Shown: positions 23,223-34,400, counted from the stretch's first letter. The stretch: DNA of 64,000 nt from Sinohyriopsis cumingii (GCA_028554795.2 CM068825.1:159523398-159587397), one strand, 5' to 3'. Notes: generated from the letters alone by a model not told the origin. Numbers and translations are program-made.

Positions 23223-23345
23223 CTATCTATACAAATTTAAGGACCGAAAAAGAGGATATGTCCAGATAAAAAGAGGACACATGGCGACCCTAGGAGAGAC
23301 CATTTTACGAAACTAATCCATGTATCGTAAAGTCTCGTGAATATT
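23223..23345 (+). repeat. Direct repeat, left copy
   Basis: About 120 bp match 24881-25006 in the same orientation: CTACACAAATTTAAGGA, GGACATGTCCAG, GGACACATGG and ACGAAACTAATCCATG, then AAGTCTCGTGAATA. The two copies bracket about 1.5 kb holding a solo LTR and a terminal-repeat fragment. Confidence 0.8.
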
Positions 23346-23745
23346 AATATGTGCGAAAATAGCGACAAAAAGGTCATTTGGCGGCAAGGAGAATTTAACA
23401 TGCAAAGGCCTCTTGAGTGGCATGGGAAATGGTTCTCTGGAGTGACAGGATAGTCTCTTTAGCCACAAAGGAAAATTTAACGTGGGAATGGCCTTGAGCG
23501 TCACGGGAAATTTAACATGGGAATGACATTTAGGAGCATATCGGGAAATTAAAATGGGAGCGGCACTTGTGTACAAAAAATGCACTTGTCGACCCTTTCG
23601 AACAAAAGCGACATTTCGGGGTAAATTGCATTTGGCGAAGAGCCGCACTCTATGGCCAAAAATTGCACTTGGTGACCCTTCAGGACAAAAAGCGGCACTT
23701 GGAGCAAAATGCACTTGGCGACACATACGTACGCCAAGAGAGCAA
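23346..23745 (+). repeat. Fragment related to the terminal repeat of the 7.25-kb element
   Basis: CGACAAAAAGGTC, TTTGGCGGCAAGG and GAATTTAACATG at 23360-23402 match the order in the left terminal repeat at 5100-5145. Further GGGAAATTTAACATGGGAATG motifs and a run of about 45-bp GCACTTGGCGAC-type repeats follow to 23745. It is probably a remnant of a sibling virus-like element; no matching second end is visible. Confidence 0.55.
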
Positions 23746-23790
23746 CGCGTGAAGTCACATGCAATATAGAGATGCGCAAAATTGACATAA

Positions 23791-24623
23791 TGTAACAATA
23801 TAACCTGGTGGGGTTTCGGATTTACAACAGAACACTTCTGATGGTGATAGAACTACAATGTTTAACAACAAGTGACTTGAACGAGAAAAGAATTATGATT
23901 AATACATGCGTATAATATCCAAATATTGCATTGATTAACATAATCCGCACGAACTAAGTAATGAAAATGCAAATAAATAACCTTACACGGTACAAGGACA
24001 ACGGGTGAATGATTCACAGTGATTTCACAACGAAAGAATGATGTGTGTTACTCAAATAGTAAAACTGCGGTATTTTACTCATATAGTAAAAATGTATTCA
24101 CTCAACTAGTGAAAATGAAAACAAAAGGGACATATGTACAAAATATATTTACAGTCCCAAAAACACATTGGGTATTAAAAACCCCAAAGATTAGTCCACT
24201 GCTAAAAGATTACTTGTATGGAGTTACACACTCCATCACCAGCACATCTGGCTACCAGTCACACTGGTCAATCAAGCAGCCAGTATTCCAGGTTGGTCAA
24301 TCAAGCAATCAGCGCCCACCAATCTCGGTCAGCAACGCCCGGTCATCTGCTACTCGACCAGCAACACTGTTTACTTAGCTCTGCGGCTGCTATGGTGAGA
24401 CATATTTACACAGACGATGCCGCAATACATCGTCTGTGCGCTGGAAGTATTCGGTTCTTCACATCGAAAGCACTTAGCACATGCGGCATAAGATGAACCG
24501 AGCTCACTATTTCGAAATATGTGTACATTATATATGAATCACCCTCGGGTATCGTTGTACACAAAAATCGAAAGCCGAGTACATGTATTTAATAAATAAA
24601 AGGATTTATACAACCCCGTGACA
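23791..24623. mobile_element. Solo LTR of a retrotransposon
   Basis: An 833-bp unit begins TGTAACAATATAACC and ends CAACCCCGTGACA (TG...CA ends). It is flanked by a perfect 5-bp direct repeat CATAA (23786-23790 and 24624-24628), as expected of LTR integration. There is no internal domain, so it is a recombined solo LTR. A strong hairpin lies at 24409-24438 (CACAGACGATG / CATCGTCTGTG). An AATAAA motif near 24590 suggests plus orientation. Family not determined. Confidence 0.8.
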
Positions 24624-24880
24624 CATAAACTCTATCAATTTTAATATGTAGCACTTGATGACACTTGGGGAAAACGACACATTGAAAATTCGATGTAAAA
24701 CAAACACATACACAACAAAATGGTTGACGGGGACACACACACACACACACACGTTACTTTATTGAGAGATGGAAGAAGGGAGGCAACAAAAGTCTGGAGG
24801 TGATTGTTTTGGAGAGAGAGAGAGAGTTTAGCGGATGTTAAAAGAAATAAACGTAGGGCACCATTGTTGGTTTTCATCAT
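24624..24880. other. Simple repeats between solo LTR and direct repeat
   Basis: (CA)n lies at about 24733-24752 and (GA)n at about 24812-24827. No gene is present. Confidence 0.6.
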
Positions 24881-25006
24881 GTATCTACACAAATTTAAGG
24901 AACGAAAAGAAGGACATGTCCAGGATAGGAGGACGTATGGAAACTCAAAGATTGTCCATTTAACGAAACTAATCCATGTTATCATAAGGTCTCCTGAATA
25001 CTTTAC
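24881..25006 (+). repeat. Direct repeat, right copy
   Basis: Counterpart of 23223-23345. The pair could be an old local duplication or the remains of one locus split by insertions. Confidence 0.8.
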
Positions 25007-25199
25007 ACTATGACGTATGTTCCAAAATCAGCTAATAATTCGGTTTGAGAAATATCTTCCCAGCACCGACACCCCATAATCAAACAATGAACCATTAAAA
25101 TCTAACAAAACAGTTAACGGAGATGTAAATATATATAGCACATACCGAAGTTTATATTTCGTATGTAGATATATATGTAATATTTATTCCTCTTACGTC

Positions 25200-27350
25200 T
25201 CGTGTGATACCCATCACCCAGACACCTTTATTTAGTCACCTATTTCTCAAGCTCTGCCTCACAAATGTTTTCAAAATTTTATAACTATAGGAATAGATCT
25301 CTACCTAGGATGTGTTAAACATGGGTTCAAATAAAAAAAAAATGATCTAAGCTCGAGTTGACGCATTGCAAAATTCGGATATTATCCGCCAAAACTGTAC
25401 TGTTTTAATATTGCCTTTATATATAACAACCTTCCTATTTCTCCGAATGCTCAAGACGACCTTTGTCAACGCTTCTTTTGTGGGTCAAACATTACCCTGC
25501 GGTTAAAATATCAAATAACGATCCATGTAAAGATATTTTAAAAGGGATTGATTGGACGTTTCATATAAGACCTTAAGAAATAATCCTGTTACGTGCTTTA
25601 TTATGGCTTCATTATATATTTAGCCCGCATTTCTAGGAATCGGCTCAACGAATTTTCTGTAAATTTATCCTACTTAACATATTTCTCGAAATCGACTCAA
25701 CCAATTTTCTTTTAACTCTTCCAGCTCTTGGAGCAGTTCTTTAGCAATAAATTCTCAAAGAGGTGTTGAAATAAAATTCCTTACAGTAGGGTTCAATTAG
25801 TACAAAGTGATTATAGAATCATTCCATATCGTATCTGCTTTTGAAATCCATACGATTCCTTTGCTGATTCCCCTCGATGAATACTTGCCAGGTCTAAAAT
25901 ATCCCTGGAGACAAAATTTCAAAGAAACGTCCATGTCAAAATTATTTATGGGGATTTAGAGCCCTTTCGGCCTGGGTTATATTCCCAGCCATATTTAGCC
26001 CCGACCCCTTCCCACTCCCCGTTTCTCCAGATCGGCTCAACGAAAACATTTTCCAACTTCTTCTTCTGTTGAAACAGACCCTAGCCGGAAACTGTCAAAC
26101 ACGGGAAGGTTACACATTGCTAGATTTGGATAAAATCCGTCCACACTATATCATTTCATATTGTCGGTATTCATCAGAGCACTCCTGTTTCTCTGACGGA
26201 TTCCTATAAACTCATTTAATACTTCTTTTGGAGTAAAATAACCCAGACATACAATTCTATTAAAGAACAATCCATTTCTAAATCTTTCATAACGGTGGAT
26301 TGTACATGCTGTAAATCTTTTCTATTGTTGGACTGTATAGGTCAAATAAGGACTGTAGATTACTTACCTCGTTACGTTTATCCTGCCTAATATTGAGCTT
26401 CCTATTACTAAATGAATTTTCTTGAAACTTTTCCTAAATTCATACAAATTGTTCTTTGAATCAAGCCAGACAGTACCTGCATTATGTACCCGGTTCTTGT
26501 AAGACCCACGTTATTTCGCTGATTCGTTACAACGAATTTCATTAATACTTCTTCTGGGGTCAAAAATATTGCTAGATATTGAATCTCAAAATAGGGTCCA
26601 TGTCAAAACACTCTAAAGAGGGGATGTTCATAATTATACTAACAATTAATTCCCTTAAGGCTTGTATTATACCACCAATATGTTTTGTCCCCAAATTCTT
26701 GAAATCTGCTCGAGGAATTTGTTCCAAACTTTTGCTTCTATTTGAAAAGATCACTAACTAGGAAATGTCCAACAGGGGCTAAAATCAAATTCCCTAAATA
26801 GGGCCTCATGCATTGCAAGGTTTGGATACAATCGGTACACACATTTACAGTTTATTATTGCCAGTATTCAAAAGGACCCTCCTATTTCTCCCACTGCCCT
26901 CAAAAACTTATGAATACTTTTTTGGGGTGGAGGGGGGGGGCAAACATAACCCAAGGTATAAAATATCAAAGAACGATAAATATCAAGATCATTTGTCGGG
27001 ATGCACTGTAGAGTTGTTATATGGACTTAAGGAGTACTCTCCAAGTGCACTGTGTTATACCTAACATGTATCAAGCTCCTTATTTCTCAAAATCAGCATT
27101 GAACTTGCCCTGCTGTTTGAACAGGTCTTTACCTAGAAACTTTCAATGAGGAACTAAAATCAAAATACTGTGAATTGGGTTATGTAAGTATAAATGTGTT
27201 GTCAGAGTTTATCTGGATTTGCATTTCATACCCAGTACTCACAAGTTGCCCCTTATTTTGCTAATTCATCTCGAATATATTCATTGGAGCTTTTCTCAGT
27301 GGTCAACAATATCGCTAGAAGTAAAACATAACACTTATATTCATATTTGG
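25200..27350. repeat. Highly degenerate tandem array, about 360-bp units, about 6 copies
   Basis: Recurring anchors occur in the same order every 320-420 bp. Anchor 1 is ATTTCTC..AATCGGCTCAACGAATTTT (about 25250, 25640/25681, 26025, 26400, 26690, 27085). Anchor 2 is AATACTTCTTTTGGGGT (about 25470, 25880, 26220, 26550, 26910, 27280). Anchor 3 is ATCAAAGAACGATCCATGTCAAAA (about 25510, 25920, 26265, 26590, 26960). Units are so diverged that only the anchors align by eye. Confidence 0.65.
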
Positions 27351-27398
27351 CTGTGTTTTTAACTTTTCAACCACATACACAAACAATATGGAGAAAGC

Positions 27399-27680
27399 TT
27401 ATCTGCAGCTTTCATCTTCAAATTTATCAGCAGATTGATTTAATCTCTGCTGACTTCTAACATCACTCCATGGAATGGTGGGGCATGTTAACAGATTGTC
27501 CCAGATATGCAACAGGTTGTAATGGCCCCCTTCCCTGTTCAGCATCGGTTTGTGTGCACAGATGTAAATGGATTCCTTAACCCCCACCTCAAACCAGGCT
27601 TTTTTTCGATCATGGATTTTCAGTGAGTTCCAAGTTACAGTATGCCACATATTTACATGCAAATGTTCATGCAAAACATG
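27399..27680 (-). mobile_element. Penelope-like retroelement fragment (GIY-YIG endonuclease end)
   Basis: The minus-strand frame contains WNSLKIHDRKKAWFEVGVKE, then IYICAHKPMLNREGG and a WD..L end. This is the conserved C-terminal GIY-YIG domain pattern of Penelope-like elements (R..WF..GVKEAI.I....LNR.GG). Only about 90 residues remain and no reverse transcriptase is nearby, so it is a truncated relic. Confidence 0.7.
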
Positions 27681-27689
27681 ACTTTGAGA

Positions 27690-27960
27690 TACATCGAAAG
27701 ACTGTCAGCACATCAACACTGGCCATGCCATTTGCACATTTTAACTACAGACACATCAACACATTCAATATTAGAATTTATTTGGAACACCACCAAAATT
27801 CAACTGGAACTATACACATTTGGACTTGTGATATAATTTTTTAGGACTGTTTGGGATTTAATTCACAATACTGAACGTTTTTTTAAAATTTTACATTCTA
27901 GAGAAATAGATTATTTGTTGAATTCCACAAAACTTGTTGGTTTTCACTCTTTTCTGTTAC
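27690..27960 (+). repeat. Dispersed repeat, uninterrupted copy
   Basis: This copy matches 33338-33529 plus 34316-34400. Shared landmarks: ACTACAGACACA, GACTTGTGATATAA, TTTAGG, TGTTTGGGATTTAATTCACA, then TTAA and TTCTAGAGAAATA.ATTATTTG. It lacks the insertion present in the other copy. Element class unknown. Confidence 0.75.
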
Positions 27961-29292
27961 TTAGTTTAAGACCATAGAGTCACAACAGCTGTAAAAAAGG
28001 AAAGATAACAAAGATTCTTGTTTCTCACAATAGATAATGCATAATCAAAGGATTACAATTTCATTGTAGGACCCTTTGAGAAGTTTTCTTTTCTTTTTTA
28101 AGTGTGAACATTACAGAGGCTCATGTGCACTCCATATTATATATGATGCTAGTATTTGAATTATTTCAAGCAATACATATTAATTTATGCCAGGGATTTA
28201 CATCTCCTTCACTGCTGTATCAAATATCTCTGTTGTACTCCACCAAGGCTTCCAGGCATATTATATTACCTTGCACTGATTTTTTTTCTCACCAAAATGC
28301 ATCTTCCTTTCTTTCTTTATTTACAATGATCACAATACAAGTACTTATAAATTGCAAAAACTGACTGAGAAATGTTGGTAATCAACCAAGAGTATAAACC
28401 ACTTTTCTCCATTTGTACAGATATTAAACTTCTACTGTTATATTATACTGGCATTATAAATATCTAATATTTTCTTTTGTTGTTGTTTTTCACTTCTTCA
28501 TTTGCACCCATTTTATATAAAAAAAGTCTCAGTGCTAATTTAGCGATAATTCGGATACCATTTAATATCATAATGCAGATTACTCTTGAGCTCAAACTAA
28601 AAGATGTGTATAATGCATTTACATAATTATTGCAATTTGTGTAAACAATTTTATTTCAAAATAATAATGAGAAACAAATATCCCCTCTGTCAAAAAACAA
28701 AATGTAACATTTGGAAACCTCTTTTAAAGGTAACAAAAAGCCAGACAAATAACTTAGAAAATAGGTACCTTGATATTCTGTTGATCTCAAGTGTGAAAGC
28801 AGTTACAGGTGGCTTCAACTGTACATAAATATGGAATAAAACATAGATTCAAAATGGACTTAGATACCTATCCTTCTGTAAATATAGTCCCACATCTTAT
28901 TCAAGACTGTCAATCAAATGTAGCTTCCTTTTGAGCAGACATTACCAGACCAACATTTTAGTAAAACAAATTTCTGTCGTCAGCCACTGTCTAGATACTC
29001 CAAATAGATGATAAACTTGTTGTTTACACCATATCAACTTATCTTTGCCGCACACTAAAAATTTGACTGATCTTGCTTTAGTCTCCAAATAATTACAGTA
29101 CTATTTAGTTATTAACAGAATATGACAGCAGTAGCCAAATAGTAAAAAGGTCCATTCCAAAAGAGAGCAAAATCAGTCTACTTAAAAACCAGCTATCTGC
29201 TCATTTGACTGGCAGTAATTTACTTTGCACCATTCCAATATCTCCAGCACCGGCTACTCTTTGTCATTTTTCCTTATAACATAGAATTTTAT
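27961..29292. other. Intergenic sequence
   Basis: No exon, transposon or structured repeat could be supported. Small open frames at 28104-28364 and 28604-28828 carry no recognisable domain. Confidence 0.4.
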
Positions 29293-29303
29293 ACTTTAAG
29301 AAG

Positions 29304-29626
29304 TGTATGCATGTGATTTAGACTTTTAACGCAACTTTAATTTTTTTTAGTCATACCACTACTATATCTGCAATGTGGCAGTTTATAGTGATGTCCAGCA
29401 CTGGGGCATCATGCCACAGACATTTAGCACTATGTCCCACCCAGTCACATTATAATGACACCAGGCTGACCAGTCCTAACACTAACCTCTTAATGTTGAG
29501 TACTAGGCAAGGCAGCTGCTAGTACCATTTTTAAAAGTCTCTGGTATAACTTGGTCAGGCTTTGAACCTATAAACTCCCACATCTGAGGTGGACACCCGA
29601 ACCACTTAGGCCACCGAAGCAGTCTA
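29304..29626 (-). mobile_element. tRNA-derived SINE, family 1
   Basis: Same body as the copies at 41768 and 56301: tRNA-like head at the right (inverted B-box TTTGAACC), then TGACACCAGGCTGACCAGTC and GCACTGGGGCATCATG. An 11-bp target duplication ACTTTAAGAAG flanks it (29293-29303 and 29627-29637). Confidence 0.9.
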
Positions 29627-29637
29627 ACTTTAAGAAG

Positions 29638-30370
29638 CCTGAACAAGAATTAAATTGGAGCTGGTCTCAAAGTCCACAATGAACCTTTCTAACTCCCCAT
29701 TCATATCAAATTTTGTACTGTATCAAAATTATTCCTAAATCTAAGTTTTTATTTTTTTATATTTGATGAAGCAGACACAAAGAAATACTTCCCTGTGAAG
29801 TTCTAGTCCAAGAAGTGGTGAAGGCTGACTTATTAACTGATTGACTGAGTGGCTAACCAATTGGTGTTTTAAGGCACATTATCACATTAAAGGGATTTAG
29901 TACAATGACATCAGAAGTGCCACACCCAGAGACACCCTATGACATGCCGACTGCATTCCAGTATGCTTGCCTTAGGGCTCTAAGAAGACAGGGTGCTTGC
30001 CGCAATCCCTCATTCTAATTGCTGCAGGTTAATTTATTTATACATATGGTAGATTTGACAAAATTGTTTTTGTATGATCTTTTGCATTATTTGTACATGT
30101 GATTTGTTTGTGCTGTTAGCCATTGCCAAAGAAGATCAAAAAAAGATTACAAAGAACTAAACTGGGCAAATTAGTCAATGTACCATATATAATTTAAACA
30201 TCCAAAAAGCCACCAAGTTTTGCTTTGGTGCATGTTTTTCTCAGTCTAAAATAATGTCCCCAAAAATCTGGGAGTGTATATTTTAAGCTCCTGTTAAATG
30301 AAAAAACTTCAAGTTTAACTTATAAAGAGAAGGAATGTATATCCTAGGATAGCATTTAGTATCTGCTATT
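29638..30370. other. Intergenic sequence
   Basis: No gene was found. About 29815-30030 (starting near TTGACTGAGTGGCTAACC) looks like a diverged dispersed repeat, but its ends could not be set. Confidence 0.35.
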
Positions 30371-31083
30371 AATGACTATAATCTCTACTATTACTAAGGG
30401 AAGGTAAGACTATAATCTCTACTATTACTAAGCTAATATTAGACTACAGTCTATGCTATTACCAAGTGAAGGTTAGACTATAATCTCTACTATTACTAAG
30501 GGAAGGTTAGACTATAATCTCTACTATTATTGACTGAAGGTTAGACTATAATCTCTGCTATTACTAAGGGAAGGTTAGACTATAATCTCTACTATTACTA
30601 AGCTAACATTAGACTACAGTCTATGCTATTACCAAACGAAGTTTAGACTATAATCTCTGCTATTACTAAGGGAAGGTTAGACAATAATCTCTACTATTAC
30701 TAAGCTAACATTAGACTACAGTCTATGCTATTACCAAATGAAGTTTAGACTATAGTCTCTACTATTACTAAGCTAACATTAGACTACAGTCTATGCTATT
30801 ACCAAGTGAAGGTTAGACTATAATCTCTACTATTACTAAGGGAAGGTTAGACTACAATCTCTACTATTATTGACTGAAGGTTAGACTATAATATCTGCTA
30901 TTACTAAGGGAAGGTTAGACTATAATCTCTGCTATTACTAAGCTAACATTAGACAACAGTCTATGCTATTACCAAATGAAGTTTAGACTATAGTCTCTGA
31001 TATTACTAACTGAATGTTAGACTGGTCTCTGCTATAACTAAGTGAAGTACAGACTATAGTTTCTGCAAATACTATGTGAAGGT
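30371..31083. repeat. Minisatellite, 34-bp unit, about 21 copies, with higher-order pattern
   Basis: Two unit types alternate: A (GGTTAGACTATAATCTC...) and B (CATTAGACTACAGTCTATGC...). A five-unit block ordered B, A, A', A, A recurs 10 units (340 bp) downstream with the same variant order, so whole blocks were duplicated. The last units are more diverged. Confidence 0.95.
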
Positions 31084-31634
31084 TTGACTGTAAGGACTCT
31101 GATATGTGGATAAATAAAATAAAAAGATTGGCAGGAATCAGTATTAGGCACAAAAAGTTTTTGAAACAAAAATCAGATTGCAACCTGTAAAATATGATTT
31201 ACATTAATTTCCCAAGATTAACTACAAGTGCATTAACTTTATCAGCTTGAGAACAGCATTGATAGCCACTTAAATAGAATCAACAAGTCTGAAATACATG
31301 TATTTATTGCTTTTCTTCAGCAAATTGATAATGCTCCAACTTGACATGTGAAATTGAATTCCCTTGTTTATGATTCTGCAGAGTGCAAATTTTACCTAAT
31401 ATCATCCATTTTTAAAGAATCAAACAACTTCTTATATCTGCATCATCCTTAATGGAAAGAACGCTTAAACACACAAAAAACAATTTTACTGATAAAGTAT
31501 TTTTCCTTCAATTTTGTACAAGCAATTAATCACACTTTCTTTAAACATGTTTATAGATACACATAACAGTGATGATTTCGTACTGCATGAAGACTTAAGA
31601 TTATGCCTGCAAGAAATACATTTTTATATCTTAA

Positions 31635-31763
31635 CATGTATGTATATTCAATTACAAGATCAGTCCAACTGCAAACTTCATAGACCCAGATCTGCAGCAC
31701 AATGCAATGGCAGATCTGGGTCTATGTTGCTTGTGGTTGGACTCACCTTATAATATACATGAT
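31635..31763. mobile_element. Palindromic MITE, monomer
   Basis: Near-palindrome: arms of about 50 bp run inward from TATATT through AGTCCAAC to CATAGACCCAGATCTGC, around a loop of about 20 bp. The same CCAGATCTGC core occurs in the elements at 56807 and 59429. Confidence 0.7.
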
Positions 31764-31805
31764 TAAATATAGCAGTATTTTGTTCAGTGCTTATATTTTC
31801 CACTC

Positions 31806-31811
31806 TTTATT
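31806..31811 (-). promoter_or_regulatory. Likely CSKMT polyadenylation signal
   Basis: AATAAA on the minus strand, about 210 bases after the CSKMT stop codon and beyond the SINE in the 3' untranslated region. Confidence 0.45.
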
Positions 31812-31888
31812 TTTTGTTTTTTCATTTCTGTGGTGTTTTCCATGACTGTAGGAAACATTATGAAACAAGCGATCTCTCTCAAAGTTTC

Positions 31889-32010
31889 GTGGGTCGGTGG
31901 TTCTTTCCGGGGTTTTCCGGGTTCTTCCTCCACCATTAATACTGGCCGCCATGTATAGCCCTATCGTGCTGAAAAATGGCGTTAAACCCCACAACAACAA
32001 CAACAACAAC
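31889..32010 (+). mobile_element. 5'-truncated SINE, family 2, in the CSKMT 3' end
   Basis: This is the 3' half of the family seen at 49328 (GGGTCGGTGGTTCTT, CTTCCTCCACCA, GCGTTAAACCCC) with a tail of (CAA)n. A perfect 12-bp target duplication TCTCAAAGTTTC (31877-31888 and 32011-32022) flanks it. The right duplication overlaps the CSKMT stop codon, so the insertion lies 10 bases past the stop, antisense in the 3' untranslated region. Confidence 0.9.
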
Positions 32011-32020
32011 TCTCAAAGTT

Positions 32021-32667
32021 TCATACAATCTTCTTTGTGATGGTAAAAATGAAGCATTCAGTTCCATACATATTATAGAGTGACTTAAATGAAACTGATA
32101 AATCATCATGTGGTATTATAATTTTGTCGAGCAATATTAAACGACAATCTGGGTCTTCGTCTGTCACTTGCAGCATTACACCACCTGGCGCAAGAGTCCT
32201 TATTGCTTCCTTAAGCATATACATTGCCAGTTCTGTGCCATTTTTCTTGTCTTTCAAGACTGAATCCATGGTTCCCTTGTCAATCATTACATCAAACATC
32301 CTGTCCCTGAAAGGCAATGCAGTAACATCAGCTGTTACAAAATACATCTTACATTTATTGGAACTGTGATGAGTTTGTATAAATTGATGCCTTTGGTCTT
32401 GGAGGCATTTAGTTACATAATCTAGGCACCAAAGATTGGAGGGAAAGTAGATTTCTTTTTGTAACTGAAGTAGTACAGATGATGTTCCACAACCAAAATC
32501 AATTATATGGAGATAATCCTTTCTTGTCTGTTGCAAACGGGTATTTAGAAATGACAATATGACTTGAATAAGTTCATCAGGGTTGTCTAACAGCCATTCC
32601 ATCCGCTTCTTGGTTTTCTTTTCACTATATTTGTGAAGCCAGTATTCCCTTTTACTGAGAAAACTAT
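32021..32667 (-). CDS. CSKMT: CSKMT (METTL12) terminal exon: citrate synthase lysine methyltransferase, mitochondrial
   Basis: Encodes most of a class I SAM-dependent methyltransferase. Motif I is IIDFGCGTSS. The motif II region has LDYVTK, the next loop is DVTALPF, and the family-specific IDKGTMDSVLKD and QVTDEDPDCRLILL correspond to DKGTWDAV and FSDEDPDVRLPCL of vertebrate CSKMT, which methylates citrate synthase in the matrix. The exon begins at a good acceptor (TTTCTTTCCACAG, exon from 32667). It continues upstream of the first in-frame ATG (32602) as SFLSKREYWLHKYSEKK, so that ATG is internal. The first two bases complete a codon split by the intron. Joined to 35566-35470 it gives about 247 residues, close to human CSKMT (240). 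Stop TGA at 32023-32021. Confidence 0.93.
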
Positions 32668-33337
32668 CTGTGGAAAGAAAAATGCAATTACGTGTTATGC
32701 AGTCGTGTGTATGTGTGTGTGTGTTATATTTAAAATGTATTTCTTATTTTTCTTTTTGTTTCTTTCTGCATCATTATTAGCCATGTATAATTGTATTTTG
32801 GACTTAAGCTTCTCCAAAATCAAGTTCACTGTGTTCCTGGCCAGAGAAAATGATGTTGCTTTTATTTTGTAAACAAATAATACACAGTTAATGTTTCCCT
32901 AGGAGTGTGGGTTAAATATTAGGTTCGTTATTAATAGTTGTAATCATATTTATTTGGGTCTGGGTCTAGGATATTGGAATTCCACCCATAAAAATACCTA
33001 GCCTTCATGATGTTTCCAAATTCCTTATTATAATTTTGGTAACAGATTCTTCTAAAAATTAACTTTTGTCCTAAATGAAGGCTCTTCGTTTGTGTCCTAT
33101 TTTATTTATATAATCTTGTTTATTTGAGAAATAGCTCATTCTTGCTTTAACATCTTTAGGCAAAATCAGTTTTATCGTTGTTTTAGTATTTCATTTCAAT
33201 GGATTTATTTATTCAGATTATTTATTCACTGTGAATGCAAAGTGCTCTAAAATAATATTTTTGGACAGAAACATTAATTTGGAATTATACAGAATTCAGA
33301 TAAGGACATATTGGATTATATCACTGTGATTAGCTGG

Positions 33338-33529
33338 AAGACTGTACATCATCATACTTCAGGTTACTGGTACATTTGTACATTAAAGATTACAGACACA
33401 CTGATACCTTCAGCACTGGATCTTATTTCAAACACCATTGGAATTAAATTAAAACTTTATTCATTAGGACATGTGATATAACTTTTAGGCTATTTGGGAT
33501 TTGATTCACATTACTGTAAGTTCTTTTAA
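33338..33529 (+). repeat. Dispersed repeat, copy split by a MITE (left part)
   Basis: Matches 27690-27880. The right part continues at 34316-34400 after the inserted element. Lies in the CSKMT intron. Confidence 0.75.
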
Positions 33530-34315
33530 TCCTTTACCTCATGCAAGCGTCTTCTGACGCCTCTACTCCATTCACATGGAAGCGCCTTTTGACGCCTCTA
33601 CTCCATTCGCATGGAAGCGCCTATTGACGCATGCTGTAAACATCAGCCATTTTAAGCAGGTTTTCGTAGCGTCACCTTTGGGGAAAACCCCCTATTAGAT
33701 ACTACATTCATTTCTGCAAATGACAATTACATCAGATCACTTGGTCACTGTTTATGCTCTGGTTGAAATCTGCTATTTAAAGTAACTTGGTCATAATTTC
33801 CACTCTCCAAATTGGAGGTCACGGATTTCATTCAGTACTTACAAAGTTTTCACGATTAGAATCACAACTATGAAAGCTTGAATAACTTAGGTAATGACTC
33901 TGATACTGATGTAGGCAGCAATTAGTTTTTATAAATTATCAAATTCAGATGACTTAGTGATGTAGACACAGACAAAAAACTTGTAAATTTCAAGTATGAG
34001 AAATGGCAGCTACGGTTGGTCACGCGGCTTCACTGACTTGATGGTGAACGAGTTCTCTCACGATTTTAAAGCGCATAAAAAAATTCTTGCATGAAAAATA
34101 ATTACACAGCTATAACAATCAGACTTTGCTCTTAAATTTTTCCACACATAATAGATGTGTACCAAAAATGTAAAATGGTTAAAATTGCTGTTAAATGTAA
34201 CATACACTACACTTAACATTTAACAGGCAGGCCTATGCGCATGGAGTCGAATAGGTAACAGTTGTTCTATTTATAGTGCACTGCACTGGGTAACTTTGCT
34301 CTATGAGGTAAAGGG
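33530..34315. mobile_element. piggyBac-type MITE in the CSKMT intron
   Basis: Terminal repeats TCCTTTACCTCAT and (inverted) CCCTTTACCTCAT are flanked by TTAA on both sides (33526-33529 and 34316-34319). CCCTTT ends and TTAA target duplication are the piggyBac signature. The related repeat at 27690-27960 has an uninterrupted TTAA at the matching point, giving a natural empty site. No transposase remains in 786 bp. A 37-bp sub-repeat (GAAGCGCC and GACGCCTCTACTCCATTC) fills 33541-33634. Confidence 0.88.
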
Positions 34316-34400
34316 TTAACATTTTCACTCTGTATTCTAGGGAAATAAATTATTTGCTAAATTTGACAAAACTTGATAGTTTTCACTATTTTTTAATATT
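34316..34400 (+). repeat. Dispersed repeat, copy split by a MITE (right part)
   Basis: TTAACATTTTCACTCTGTATTCTAGGG onward matches 27882-27960. Confidence 0.7.

Noticed and set aside
24019-24496. Open frames of 119 and 92 residues
   Set aside because: They lie wholly inside the solo LTR, which has clear ends and a target duplication; LTRs do not normally code.
30371-31083. CRISPR-like array
   Set aside because: Repeats are contiguous with no unique spacers; this is a eukaryotic minisatellite. The same applies to 13467-13805 and 50013-50852.
32600-32602. ATG at 32602 as the CSKMT start
   Set aside because: Conserved-looking coding sequence continues upstream to an acceptor, and exon 1 supplies a presequence in phase.
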